Source: Streptomyces sp. TRM68416 (GTDB lineage: Bacteria > Actinomycetota > Actinomycetes > Streptomycetales > Streptomycetaceae). Taken from it: a stretch of DNA of 64,000 bases. The notes under the pieces are model-generated. The model worked only from the letters and a program-made list of their open reading frames with translations, was not told where the DNA came from and did not search any database. Made by a program: the position numbers and the translations under genes. The stretch lies in the NCBI RefSeq assembly GCF_014596915.1, contig NZ_JACVWU010000030.1, forward strand, positions 42,996 to 106,995, given 5' to 3'. Shown in pieces: positions 42,705 to 50,598 of the stretch (the stretch's first letter is position 1; the number at the start of each line of letters is the position of its first letter).

Positions 42705-43654
42705 CGACGAACACCCAGGCACCGGCCGCGCCTTCGCGGACGGAGGCACCCCCCGCGGCCGCCCCGCGCTCCTCGGCGCGCGACCGCGGCTCCCGGCTGC
42801 TGGCGACGCTGTTCCTGACGCCGACGATCGTCGGCATCGTGGTCTTCACCGTCGTACCGATCATCGGCTCGGTCGTCCTCAGTCTGTTCCACTGGAACGT
42901 GATCGACGACCCGCGCTTCGCGGGGACCGGCAACTACCGTGAGATCTTCAGTGATTCGACGGTGCTGGTCTCCTTCCGCAACACGCTGGTGTTCATGGTG
43001 TTCGCCGTCGCGCTGCAACTGCTGGTCGCGCTGGTGCTGGCGCTGGCGATCAACGGGCGGATGCCGGTGTGGCTGCGCTCGGTGTTCCGCTCGGCGTTCT
43101 TCTTCCCGCTGGTGCTGTCCGCCGCGTCGATCTCGGTGGTGATGAAGTACCTGTTCAACCAGGACTTCGGGGTGGTGAACTGGCTGATCGGGCTGGTCGG
43201 GATCGCTCCCGTGCCCTGGCTGACCTCCGAGAACGCGGCGATGACGACGGTCGTCCTGGTCTATGTCTGGCAGCAGTTCGGGTTCTCGTTCCTGCTGTTC
43301 GTCGGCGGTCTGAACAACATCCCCAAGGAGATCCACGAGGCGGCCTCGCTGGACGGGGCGACGGGCCTGCGCAAGCACCTCACCGTGACGCTGCCGCTGC
43401 TGTCGCCCACGCTGCTGGTCGCCTCCGTGGTCGGCATCATCAACGCGCTCCAGGTCTTCGAGCAGCCCTACGTCCTCACCGACGGCGGGCCCGGGGACTC
43501 CACCCGCACGGTCGTGATGGTCATCTACGAGCGCGCCTTCGAGCAGCTCCGCTTCGGCGAGGCGTCCGCCGTGGGCGTGCTGCTGTTCGTGCTGATCATG
43601 GCGGTGACCGCCCTGCAGTTCCGGCTCAGCCGGCGTTTCGTCCACTACCAGTGA
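42701..43654 (+). CDS. carbohydrate ABC transporter permease (MalF type)
   Basis: A 317-residue permease. After a 30-residue polar head come LLATLFLTPTIVGIVVFTVVP and the EAA loop IPKEIHEAASLDGATGLRKHL. The ATG overlaps the binding-protein stop (ATGA). It partners the next permease. Confidence 0.92.
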   Translation: MTTNTQAPAAPSRTEAPPAAAPRSSARDRGSRLLATLFLTPTIVGIVVFTVVPIIGSVVLSLFHWNVIDDPRFAGTGNYREIFSDSTVLVSFRNTLVFMVFAVALQLLVALVLALAINGRMPVWLRSVFRSAFFFPLVLSAASISVVMKYLFNQDFGVVNWLIGLVGIAPVPWLTSENAAMTTVVLVYVWQQFGFSFLLFVGGLNNIPKEIHEAASLDGATGLRKHLTVTLPLLSPTLLVASVVGIINALQVFEQPYVLTDGGPGDSTRTVVMVIYERAFEQLRFGEASAVGVLLFVLIMAVTALQFRLSRRFVHYQ

Positions 43655-44523
43655 GCCGGGTGAGTCCCTTGAGCCAAGCAACCCTGTCCCTGACCCGTGC
43701 CCGGCACTCGCTGTCACCGTGGGCGCGGATCGCCGCTCTGACGGTCTGCGCGCTGCTCACCCTCGGGCCGGTCATCTGGACCGTCTCCACGTCGCTGCGC
43801 ACCCCGGCGGAGTCCTTCGACCTACCACCGAAGATCATCCCGACGAACCCGACCACCGAGGCGTACTCCGGGGTCTTCGACCAGCTCGACGTGTGGCTGC
43901 TCGCCCTCAACTCGACGCTGGTGACCGCGCTGATCGCGGTCGGGCAGATGATCACCGCGGGGCTCGCCGGGTACGCCTTCGCGCGGCTCGAATTCCGGTT
44001 CAAGAAGCCGCTGTTCGGGCTGGTGCTGGCGACGATGATGGTGCCGTTGCAGGTCACCATCGTGCCGGTGTTCCTCGTGCTGAAGTCGATGAGCCTGACC
44101 GACACCCTGCTCGGGCTGATCATCCCGGCCTTCCCGACCGCCTTCGGCACCTTCCTGATGCGCCAGTACTTCCTCGGCATGCCCAAGGACCTCGGCGAGG
44201 CGGCGATGCTGGACGGCTGCGGACCCTGGCGGACCTTCCGCTCGGTGTACGCGCCGCTGGCCGCGCCCGGGCTCGCGATCGTCGGCGTGCTCGCCTTCAA
44301 CTACCACTGGAACGAGTTCTTCCGGCCGCTGATCCTGGAGACCTCCGCGCAGAACTACACGCTGCCGCTGGGTCTTGTCTCGCTCCAGGGCAACCTCGGC
44401 ACCGGCTCGATCTCGGTCGTCCTCGCCGGTGTCGTCCTCTCCATGATTCCCGCCGTCGCCGTGTTCGTCGTCGGCCAACGTCCTCTCCGTGAGGGCATCA
44501 CCTCCGCAGGAGTCAACCGTTGA
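43651..44523 (+). CDS. carbohydrate ABC transporter permease (MalG type)
   Basis: A 290-residue permease with six helices and the EAA loop GMPKDLGEAAMLDGCGPWRTFR. The GTG at 43651 overlaps the previous TGA. GTG 43660 and TTG 43669 are later alternatives. It ends in QRPLREGITSAGVNR, typical of the family. As with the other CUT1 system no ATPase is present locally. Confidence 0.9.
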   Translation: MSRVSPLSQATLSLTRARHSLSPWARIAALTVCALLTLGPVIWTVSTSLRTPAESFDLPPKIIPTNPTTEAYSGVFDQLDVWLLALNSTLVTALIAVGQMITAGLAGYAFARLEFRFKKPLFGLVLATMMVPLQVTIVPVFLVLKSMSLTDTLLGLIIPAFPTAFGTFLMRQYFLGMPKDLGEAAMLDGCGPWRTFRSVYAPLAAPGLAIVGVLAFNYHWNEFFRPLILETSAQNYTLPLGLVSLQGNLGTGSISVVLAGVVLSMIPAVAVFVVGQRPLREGITSAGVNR

Positions 44524-45920
44524 GCACCACCCCGCTGTCCCCGGACCCCAACGCCCCCCGCTTCCGGGTCCGTCCGCCCGCCCACTGGATCAACGACCCG
44601 AACGGGCCCTTCCGTTGGCGCGGCCGGTACCACCTGTTCTACCAGCACAACCCGGACGCGCCGGTGCACGCCAACGTCCACTGGGGCCATGTCTCCAGCC
44701 CCGACCTCGCCCACTGGGAGCACCACCCGATCGCGCTCGCCCCGACCCCGGGCGGCCCGGACGAGGCGGGCTGCTGGTCGGGGTGCATGGTCGACGACGA
44801 CGGCGTGCCGACGGCCGTGTACACGGGCATCGACCGCCGCCACGCGGGCCTCGGCACGATCTGCCTGGCGCAGGCCGCCGACCCCGACGACCCGGCGCTC
44901 GCGGAGTGGAAGCCGCTGCCGACGCCGGTGGTGTCCGGCCCGCCCGACGGCCTGGACGTGGTGATGTTCCGCGACCCGTTCGTCTTCCGCAGCGGCGGCC
45001 GGCGCCGGGCCCTGGTCGGCGCGGGCCACGCCGACGGCACACCGTCGGTCCTGCTGTACGACTGCGACGACCTGGCCGACTGGCGCTTTTCCGGCGTGCT
45101 GCTGGACGGCAACGACCCCGTGGCGGCCGAGGTGCTGGGCGACCGGGCCGTGGGCTGGGAGTGCCCGCAGATGTATGTGACGCCGAGCGGGGACTGGGTC
45201 CTCGTCGTCTCGCTGTGGGACGGCGACCCGTGGTCCACCGGCTATCTGACGGGCCGTCTGGTCCCGGACGGGGAAGGCGGGTTGCGCTTCGAGGCACGGA
45301 CGGGCGGCCGTCTGGACCACGGTCGGGACTGCTACGCACCCGCCGTGCTCCAGGAGCGGGACCGCGCCCTCATGTGGGGCTGGTCCTGGGAGGCGCGCGG
45401 GCAGGACGAGGTCGACGCCGCCGGCTGGGCGGGCGTCCTCACCGCGCCCAGGGTGGTCGACGTACACCCGGACGGGACGCTGCGCGTCACCCCTGCCCCG
45501 GAGCTGGAACGGCTGCGCGCGTCCTCGCCGTTCGTGACCGCCCCCGGCACCGCGCCCCTCCCCCGGGCCTACGACCTGACCGTCACCGCGGCCGGCCCCA
45601 CCTCGGTGAGCCTGCTGCGCGCCGCCTCGGGCGCCGAGCTGACCATCCGGCTGGACCCCGCAGCGGGCACCGCCCTCCTCGACCGCACCGACTGGCCCCG
45701 CACGGGGCGGGAAGGTTCCGCCCCCGTCGAGGTTCGCGTGCCGGCCGCACCGCACCTGGAGATACGCGTCCTCGTCGACGGCTCCCTGCTGGAGCTGTAC
45801 GTCGCCGACCGGGCCACGGTCACCGAGCGCGTCTACCGACGCCCGGACGACGTGCCCGAGCTGACGGTGACCGGCGCGGGGGCGGCCGTAGCGGGATGGG
45901 AGCTGACCCAGGAGCGCTGA
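44520..45920 (+). CDS. GH32 beta-fructofuranosidase/fructanase
   Basis: A 466-residue enzyme with all GH32 landmarks: WINDPNG (D26 nucleophile), FRDP (R151-D152) and WECPQMY (E214 acid/base). The five-blade propeller is followed by a beta-sandwich ending ELYVADRATVTERV. No signal peptide is visible, so it acts inside the cell on imported sucrose-like or fructo-oligosaccharides. The start is TTG at 44520, overlapping the permease stop (TTGA), which makes it the fourth coupled gene of the operon. Confidence 0.94.
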   Translation: MSTTPLSPDPNAPRFRVRPPAHWINDPNGPFRWRGRYHLFYQHNPDAPVHANVHWGHVSSPDLAHWEHHPIALAPTPGGPDEAGCWSGCMVDDDGVPTAVYTGIDRRHAGLGTICLAQAADPDDPALAEWKPLPTPVVSGPPDGLDVVMFRDPFVFRSGGRRRALVGAGHADGTPSVLLYDCDDLADWRFSGVLLDGNDPVAAEVLGDRAVGWECPQMYVTPSGDWVLVVSLWDGDPWSTGYLTGRLVPDGEGGLRFEARTGGRLDHGRDCYAPAVLQERDRALMWGWSWEARGQDEVDAAGWAGVLTAPRVVDVHPDGTLRVTPAPELERLRASSPFVTAPGTAPLPRAYDLTVTAAGPTSVSLLRAASGAELTIRLDPAAGTALLDRTDWPRTGREGSAPVEVRVPAAPHLEIRVLVDGSLLELYVADRATVTERVYRRPDDVPELTVTGAGAAVAGWELTQER

Positions 45921-46014
45921 ACCGCCCCCGCGGTCCCAGCTGGGCGGCGTCCGTGCGACCTGGGTCGGCCGGACGCCGCCTCGGTCGCGGGGCGGCACGC
46001 CGGCGCTCCGCTGG

Positions 46015-46060
46015 GAGTGCCGTGGAGTGTCGTGGAGTGCCGTGAAGTGTCGTCCTTCGG
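46015..46060. repeat. short imperfect tandem repeat GAGTGYCGTG
   Basis: Four units of about 10 bases (gagtgccgtg, gagtgtcgtg, gagtgccgtg, aagtgtcgtc) in the convergent gap after GH32. Slippage is the likely origin; no function is seen. Confidence 0.55.
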
Positions 46061-46095
46061 CTGCGGGCTCGTCGTGGTCGGTCGCGCAGTTCCCC

Positions 46096-46111
46096 GCGCC
46101 CCTGTGGGCGC
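46096..46111. terminator. hairpin of the dispersed element between GH32 and LacI genes
   Basis: GCGCCC-N4-GGGCGC preceded by CGCAGTTCCCC and followed by TGCCGAACCG; the second copy of the element at 22389-22405. It lies between two convergent genes and probably ends both transcripts. Confidence 0.55.
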
Positions 46112-46165
46112 TGCCGAACCGCCGTCGAACGCGCCAGGTCCGCTTGGCACCGGCACGGCCCTCTG

Positions 46166-47230
46166 TCACCGGCCGGGAACCGGTCCCACCGACGCACGGT
46201 TGACCACCTCGCAGGCCAGGCGGCGGGTCGTGGCCGGTGGGGTGCGGCCCGTGTCGATGGCGTCCAGCAGGAGGCGGGCGGCGGTCTCGCCCATGGCTCG
46301 GTGCGGAAGGGCGATGGTGGTGAGGGGCGGGGCGAGGAACTCGGCCATGTGTTCCTGGTCGTCGTAGCCGACCACCGAGAGGTCGTCGGGAACGGTGATT
46401 CCGAGGCGGGCCGAGGCGTGCAGGACGCCAGCGGCGACACGGTCGTTGTAGCAGAAGACGCCGGTGGGGCGCCGGTCGGCGGGCGTGTCGGCGAAGACGC
46501 GCAGGGCGCCCTCGTAACCGCCGGAGATTTCGCCGCCGGTCCTGACCACCCACTCCTTGGGGACGGTGACGCCCTCGGCCCGCAGTGCGTCGCGGAAGCC
46601 ACGCAGTCGCTCGACGGAGGCGATGTCGTCGTGGCCTCCGATGTGGGCGATCCGGTGGTGCCCCTGGTCGAGGAGGAGTCGGGCGGCCGTACGGCCGCCG
46701 GCGCGCTCGGCCGGGATGACGGCGGGCAGGGAGTCGTCCTCGGGCAGGCAGTTGGCCAGGACGGAGTGGGTGCGGTGCAGTCCCTCGGGGACGCGGACGC
46801 GGCGCAGGGACATGGCGGCGTAGATGATGCCGTCCACGCGGCGGTCGAGGAGCTCGGCGACCGCCGCGTCCTCCTTGGCCGGGTCGCCCCCGGAATCCAC
46901 GGTCACCACGAGGTGGTCGCTGCCCCAGGCCGTCTCCATGGCCCCGCGCAGCAGCCGGCCGGCGAAGGGGGACGAGGCGATCTCGTCCGTGACCAGGCCG
47001 ATCACCGCCGTGCGGCGGCGGCGCAGACCGCGGGCGACGGGGTCGGGGCGGTAGCCGAGCTGGGCGGCGGCCTGCCGGATGCGCTCCTGGGTGGCGGGCG
47101 AGAGGTTGCCCTCGGCCCGCCCGTTGAACACGAAGGACACGGCCGTGTGCGAGACGCCCGCCAGCCGTGCCACGTCCCGCGACGTGGGACGCCCGGTTCC
47201 CGTCGCCCGCTTCTCCTCGGCTGTGCCCAT
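46166..47230 (-). CDS. LacI-family transcriptional repressor
   Basis: A 354-residue regulator. The N-terminal HTH (about 17-62) has SRDVARLAGVSHTAVSFVFNG and the hinge helix LSPATQERIRQAAAQLGYRPD. The sugar-binding core shows AVIGLVTDEI, VDGIIYAAMS and GVFCYNDRVAAGVLHA. It converges on the GH32 operon and is the best candidate for its repressor, with a fructoside as inducer. The ATG at 47230 is preceded by a basic-rich, gene-free stretch. Confidence 0.92.
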   Translation of the reverse strand: MGTAEEKRATGTGRPTSRDVARLAGVSHTAVSFVFNGRAEGNLSPATQERIRQAAAQLGYRPDPVARGLRRRRTAVIGLVTDEIASSPFAGRLLRGAMETAWGSDHLVVTVDSGGDPAKEDAAVAELLDRRVDGIIYAAMSLRRVRVPEGLHRTHSVLANCLPEDDSLPAVIPAERAGGRTAARLLLDQGHHRIAHIGGHDDIASVERLRGFRDALRAEGVTVPKEWVVRTGGEISGGYEGALRVFADTPADRRPTGVFCYNDRVAAGVLHASARLGITVPDDLSVVGYDDQEHMAEFLAPPLTTIALPHRAMGETAARLLLDAIDTGRTPPATTRRLACEVVNRASVGPVPGR

Positions 47231-47292
47231 GTCCGTCCGCCGCCCTCGTCCCCGCCCCGCCGCTTGATCACTCCCACCCTAGCCGCGCGGGG

Positions 47293-47340
47293 CGCGGCCG
47301 GGGCATCCGGCCGCGTGGCGTGCTGTGCCCGCGGGGGCAC
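47293..47340. terminator. double hairpin after the M48-like gene
   Basis: CGCGGCCGG-N5-CCGGCCGCG (47293-47315) and GTGCCC-N4-GGGCAC (47325-47340) lie 13-60 bases past the minus-strand stop at 47353. They probably terminate that transcript just before the LacI promoter. Confidence 0.6.
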
Positions 47341-47352
47341 CCGCGGCGCGCG

Positions 47353-48570
47353 TCAGTGGACCGTTCCGGTGCCCTCTCGGATGAACCGCTCGGCGACGGC
47401 CCGTTTGGCGGGTTCCAGCTCCCGCTCCACCGTCCCTGCGGTCGCGTGGTCGAGCGTCACCATGGCCGGGTACTGCGCGGCCTCCCTCAGCATGCCGATC
47501 CGTGCCCGCACGTCATCGTGGGGGGACTCCCTCCCGGAGACGTTCGCGGCGTAGGCGGCGAGCTTCCTCCACAGTCCCTCAGCCGCATTCGTCCGGCTGA
47601 ACGTCCGGGCCTCAACCGCCAGTCGACGCGACTCGGCGGTTACGGCACCGGACAGGCCACGGCACTCCAGTGCCTGCACGGCTGCCTCCGTGGACGCTAC
47701 GCGGGCGGCGAGCCCATCCGAGCGGAACTCGGCCTCCTCGGCCGCAGACGCGGCAAGGCGTTGGACCAGCCGGGCCATCTGCTTCTGCGGCCAGGTGACA
47801 AGCCATGCACCCCAGCGTGACAGGGCGCTGTCCACCCGGAAGCGAGCGGCGGCCTGGGCCATTTCGTCTGCGCGCCGGCTCACCGGCGAGGCGGCCAGGG
47901 CCTGTTCCCTCATCGCTCCCGAGTGGTCGGACGGCGCAGCGGCACCGTGCAGGAGTGGGAGCACGGTGCGCACCATCAGGTTGTGCCTCACGTCACCGGT
48001 GGTGAATCGCCCCACTTCATGGGTCAGACAGGCGATGCGTTGCTGCGGCGTGAGCGTCTCCCACAGGGCGAGGCCGATATCGAGCCGTCTCCCGCGCAGG
48101 CCGAAGGGCACCGCGCTGATCGCAAAGTCCTGGGTGAGCTGAACGGCATCGAAACCCCGGGTGCCGACGGACTCCGCGATCTCGTCCAGAAGCGCGAACA
48201 ACCGAGGTGCGTCGGCTCGTCGCAGGAGCCGCTCCTCGTCCACCTTGTCACGGTGGGGTCGCAGTGTCGCAGCCAGGCAGATCAGGAAGAGCCCCATGAC
48301 GGGCTGGACGATCGTTTCCCATCCGAAGACGATCAACAGTGTGCCACCCGCCGCCAGACCACCGGTCATGAGGTGCACCAGAGCGGAAACGGCCACAGCG
48401 AGCGCCGCCTTCACCCGATGGCCCCGGACGGGAGGAGACGCATGACTGACCGCTCGTGGACCCGTCGTCCCACTCTCTCTTGCCAGGCGCACCCGCTCTG
48501 CTCCCCCGATTCCGGTACCGAACTCACCTGCCGATTCACCGACTCTGGCGGAACGCGTCGACTCACACAT
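47353..48570 (-). CDS. M48-like membrane peptidase homologue with altered zinc motif
   Basis: A product of up to 405 residues; the true start is uncertain, since the first 50 residues are unlike the family and a GTG near 48414 is possible. Two hydrophobic stretches (AALAVAVSALVHLM and GTLLIVFGWETIVQPVMGLFL) precede the peptidase-like region. The zinc motif is CLTHEVGRFTTGD (H184-E185-x-x-R188) instead of HExxH, so one ligand is missing. The third ligand region may be AAEEAEFRSDGLAA. A normal M48 enzyme degrades membrane proteins; this one may be inactive or use another residue. It stands alone, followed by terminator-like hairpins. Confidence 0.7.
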   Translation of the reverse strand: MCESTRSARVGESAGEFGTGIGGAERVRLARESGTTGPRAVSHASPPVRGHRVKAALAVAVSALVHLMTGGLAAGGTLLIVFGWETIVQPVMGLFLICLAATLRPHRDKVDEERLLRRADAPRLFALLDEIAESVGTRGFDAVQLTQDFAISAVPFGLRGRRLDIGLALWETLTPQQRIACLTHEVGRFTTGDVRHNLMVRTVLPLLHGAAAPSDHSGAMREQALAASPVSRRADEMAQAAARFRVDSALSRWGAWLVTWPQKQMARLVQRLAASAAEEAEFRSDGLAARVASTEAAVQALECRGLSGAVTAESRRLAVEARTFSRTNAAEGLWRKLAAYAANVSGRESPHDDVRARIGMLREAAQYPAMVTLDHATAGTVERELEPAKRAVAERFIREGTGTVH

Positions 48571-48679
48571 TGCCTGAAACCAGCAATCTTGAAGCCGACC
48601 TCATGCCTGCCGCTGACACCCGGACCCGATCCCGAAGTCGATCAAGTCGTTCTCGCCAGTCGGTCCGAGCGGCCGGGTG

Positions 48680-48800
48680 GCCGGGTGGCCGAAGCCGTCA
48701 GCGTGCAGCGAGTTGAGGGCGGCGTTGTCGAAGTCACCCCGCCACTCGCACGTGATCGTCACTCCTATTCGGAGGAGTTCGAACAAGGAACGCACGTGGG
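48680..48800 (-). pseudogene. remnant of a GNAT N-acetyltransferase gene
   Basis: The minus strand encodes VTITCEWRGDFDNAALNSLH then ADGFGHPA, which resembles the first 30 residues of Streptomyces GNAT proteins (W-R-G-x-F-x-N-x-x-x-N-x-L-H). Afterwards the frame loses any similarity, and the acetyl-CoA-binding part is absent. The rest of 48571-48985 shows no gene. Confidence 0.4.
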
Positions 48801-48985
48801 CCGACCGTGTGGACCGGCGATGTCGCAGCACACACGTGGATGCCGATGGAGCCGCCCGTCAGGGTCCGCCGCAGTGCCCAGGAGATCGGCGTGCGGAGTC
48901 GCTGACACACCAGTGCGCGCCCGCCGTCGTGCGGCAGGGCACGCTGAGCCACTTCGACTCCACGTGCGCCAGTGAGCCGAGCGTC

Positions 48986-49453
48986 TCAGCCCTGCCGGGT
49001 ACGCAGGGCGGCGAGCGCCCGGTCGGCGTGGGTGTTCATGCGCAGCTCGCTGCGGACGACCTCCAGGACCGTGCGGTCCCGGTCTATGACGAAGGTGCTC
49101 CGCTTGGTGGGCGCCAGCGAGAAGCCGCGCTTCACGCCGAACCGCTCGCGGACCGTGCCGTCGCTGTCGGAGAGCAGCGGCATGCCGAGGGTGTGCCGGC
49201 CCGCGAACTCCTGCTGGCGTTCCACGGGGTCGCCGCTGACGCCGACGGGCCGGGCGCCCACGGCGGCGAACTCGGCGGCCAGGTCACGGAAGTGGCAGGC
49301 CTGGGCGGTGCAGCCGGGGGTCAGGGCGGCCGGGTAGAAGAACAGCACGACCGGTCCTTCAGCGAGCAGTTCGGACAGCCGCCGGGTGGTTCCGGTCTCG
49401 TCGGGCAGGGCGAAGTCCTCGACCGTGTCGCCGATCTTCACGGGGGTGCTCAT
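48986..49453 (-). CDS. bcp: Bcp/PrxQ-type peroxiredoxin
   Basis: A 155-residue thiol peroxidase. The motif YPAALTPGCTAQAC contains the peroxidatic Cys (C48) and, five residues on, the resolving Cys (C53), as in atypical two-Cys PrxQ enzymes. FGVKRGFSLAPTKRSTFVID matches the family's later part. It reduces hydroperoxides in the cytoplasm with thioredoxin. The ATG at 49453 overlaps the DoxX stop (ATGA). Confidence 0.92.
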   Translation of the reverse strand: MSTPVKIGDTVEDFALPDETGTTRRLSELLAEGPVVLFFYPAALTPGCTAQACHFRDLAAEFAAVGARPVGVSGDPVERQQEFAGRHTLGMPLLSDSDGTVRERFGVKRGFSLAPTKRSTFVIDRDRTVLEVVRSELRMNTHADRALAALRTRQG

Positions 49454-49830
49454 GCCTGTGCCTCTCCGCCGCGGGCGACGCTGCGGGCCCACAGCACGAG
49501 GGGTACCTGGAGCGGCAGCCTGCCGAGGGCGGCGGCCCTGGCCGGGGCGGGGCGGTGCCGGTAGTCGACGGCCATCTTCACGTTGGCCGGGAACACTCCG
49601 ACGAAGAAGGCCGCCGCGGCCCGTGCGGCGGTCTTCCGGGTGCGCGGCAGGGCGATGCCGGCAGCCAGCGCCAGTTCGGCGGCCCCACTGACGTAGGTCC
49701 AGGTCCGGGGGGTGCCCGGCAGGGAGCGGGGCACGATCGCGTCGAACTGGCGCGGGGCGGCGAAGTGAGCGACGCCGGCGGTGGCCAGGAGGCCGGCGAG
49801 CAGCAGGGGTGAGCGTTCGGACCGTGGCAC
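49450..49830 (-). CDS. DoxX-family small membrane protein
   Basis: A 126-residue protein with four hydrophobic segments: LLLAGLLATAGVAHF, TYVSGAAELALAAGIAL, AAAAFFVGVFPANVKMAVDY and LPLQVPLVLWARSV. VAHFAAPRQFDAIVP is the DoxX-like signature. Family members are linked to thiol stress. It is coupled to the peroxiredoxin gene downstream and follows a decayed MarR gene that may once have regulated the pair. Confidence 0.85.
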   Translation of the reverse strand: MPRSERSPLLLAGLLATAGVAHFAAPRQFDAIVPRSLPGTPRTWTYVSGAAELALAAGIALPRTRKTAARAAAAFFVGVFPANVKMAVDYRHRPAPARAAALGRLPLQVPLVLWARSVARGGEAQA

Positions 49831-49899
49831 GGTTCCTCCTCCGGGGTCTGCCGCGCGATGTTACCGGACGGTAGAGCGGAGGTGCACGGCCGGTCGGCC

Positions 49900-50470
49900 G
49901 TCGGCCGGTGCTGCGGCTCCCCGTCGGCCGCGCAGGCGAGGAAGTCGTCGACCGTGCGGGGGAACGGCCCTGCCGGTCGCCGGAGTTCGTCGGGCGACCA
50001 GGCGACCAGGCGGCCGGGGCCGACCGTGTGCCCGGAGCGCCTGCGTCCCGGCCGGACTCGGTCGCGTCGATGCACCGGACGCGGCCCTCGTCGGAGGCGG
50101 ACTCGGTCGCGTCGATGCACCGGACCCGGCGGTCATCGAGGCCGGACTCAGTCGCGTCGATGCACCGGACCCGGCGGTCATCGAGGCCGGACTCGGTCGC
50201 GTCGATGCACCGGACCCGGCGGTCATCGAGGCCGGACTCGGTCGCGTCGATGCACCGGACCCGGCGGTCATCGAGGCCGGACTCAGTCGCGTCGATGCAC
50301 CGGACCCGGCGGTCATCGAGGCCGGACTCAGTCGCGTCGATGCACCGGACCCGGCGGTCGTCGGGGTCGGGTGCGCGGGTGACGTGGCCGGACTGCTCCA
50401 GTCGCCGCACCGTGCGCGTGGCGGGCGAGGCCCCCGCGCTCCCCCGGCCGTTGCGGCACGCAGCCGGTGG
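49900..50470 (-). pseudogene. MarR-family regulator remnant whose wing holds a 45-bp tandem expansion
   Basis: Reading leftwards from about 50460, one frame gives ATRTVRRLEQSGHVTRAPDP then DDRRVRCIDATESG: the recognition helix and beta-wing of a MarR protein, where DPDDRR is the family hallmark. The unit DDRRVRCIDATESGL then recurs about seven times in tandem with small changes. After the array a different frame gives GRLVAWSPDELRR and TVDDFLACAADGE, matching a MarR C-terminal dimerisation helix. The N-terminal helices are not found in a continuous frame. It is therefore called a pseudogene, although an expressed, expanded-wing protein is not excluded. It is upstream of and parallel to DoxX-bcp, a typical MarR redox target. 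Confidence 0.65.
50054..50368. repeat. seven 45-base tandem repeats
   Basis: Units start at 50054, 50099, 50144, 50189, 50234, 50279 and 50324. The middle five are nearly identical (GGACTCRGTCGCGTCGATGC core), while the first and last diverge. Since 45 is a multiple of three, every frame stays open, giving spurious 15-residue repeats on both strands. Confidence 0.95.
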
Positions 50471-50598
50471 TCTGCCGCGGCAGCGCGACCGCGGCCCCGC
50501 CTGCGCAACGGCGCTCCCGCCGGGCGCACGGGCCGCCGATCAGGCGAAAGGCGGGGTTCGGGTGCGTGGCGCGGGACCGGGGCGTCGACAACTCATCC

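Noticed and set aside
50054..50368. CRISPR array
   Set aside because: Units are contiguous 45-base tandem repeats without unique spacers, no cas genes are near, and the unit is a coding-type repeat.
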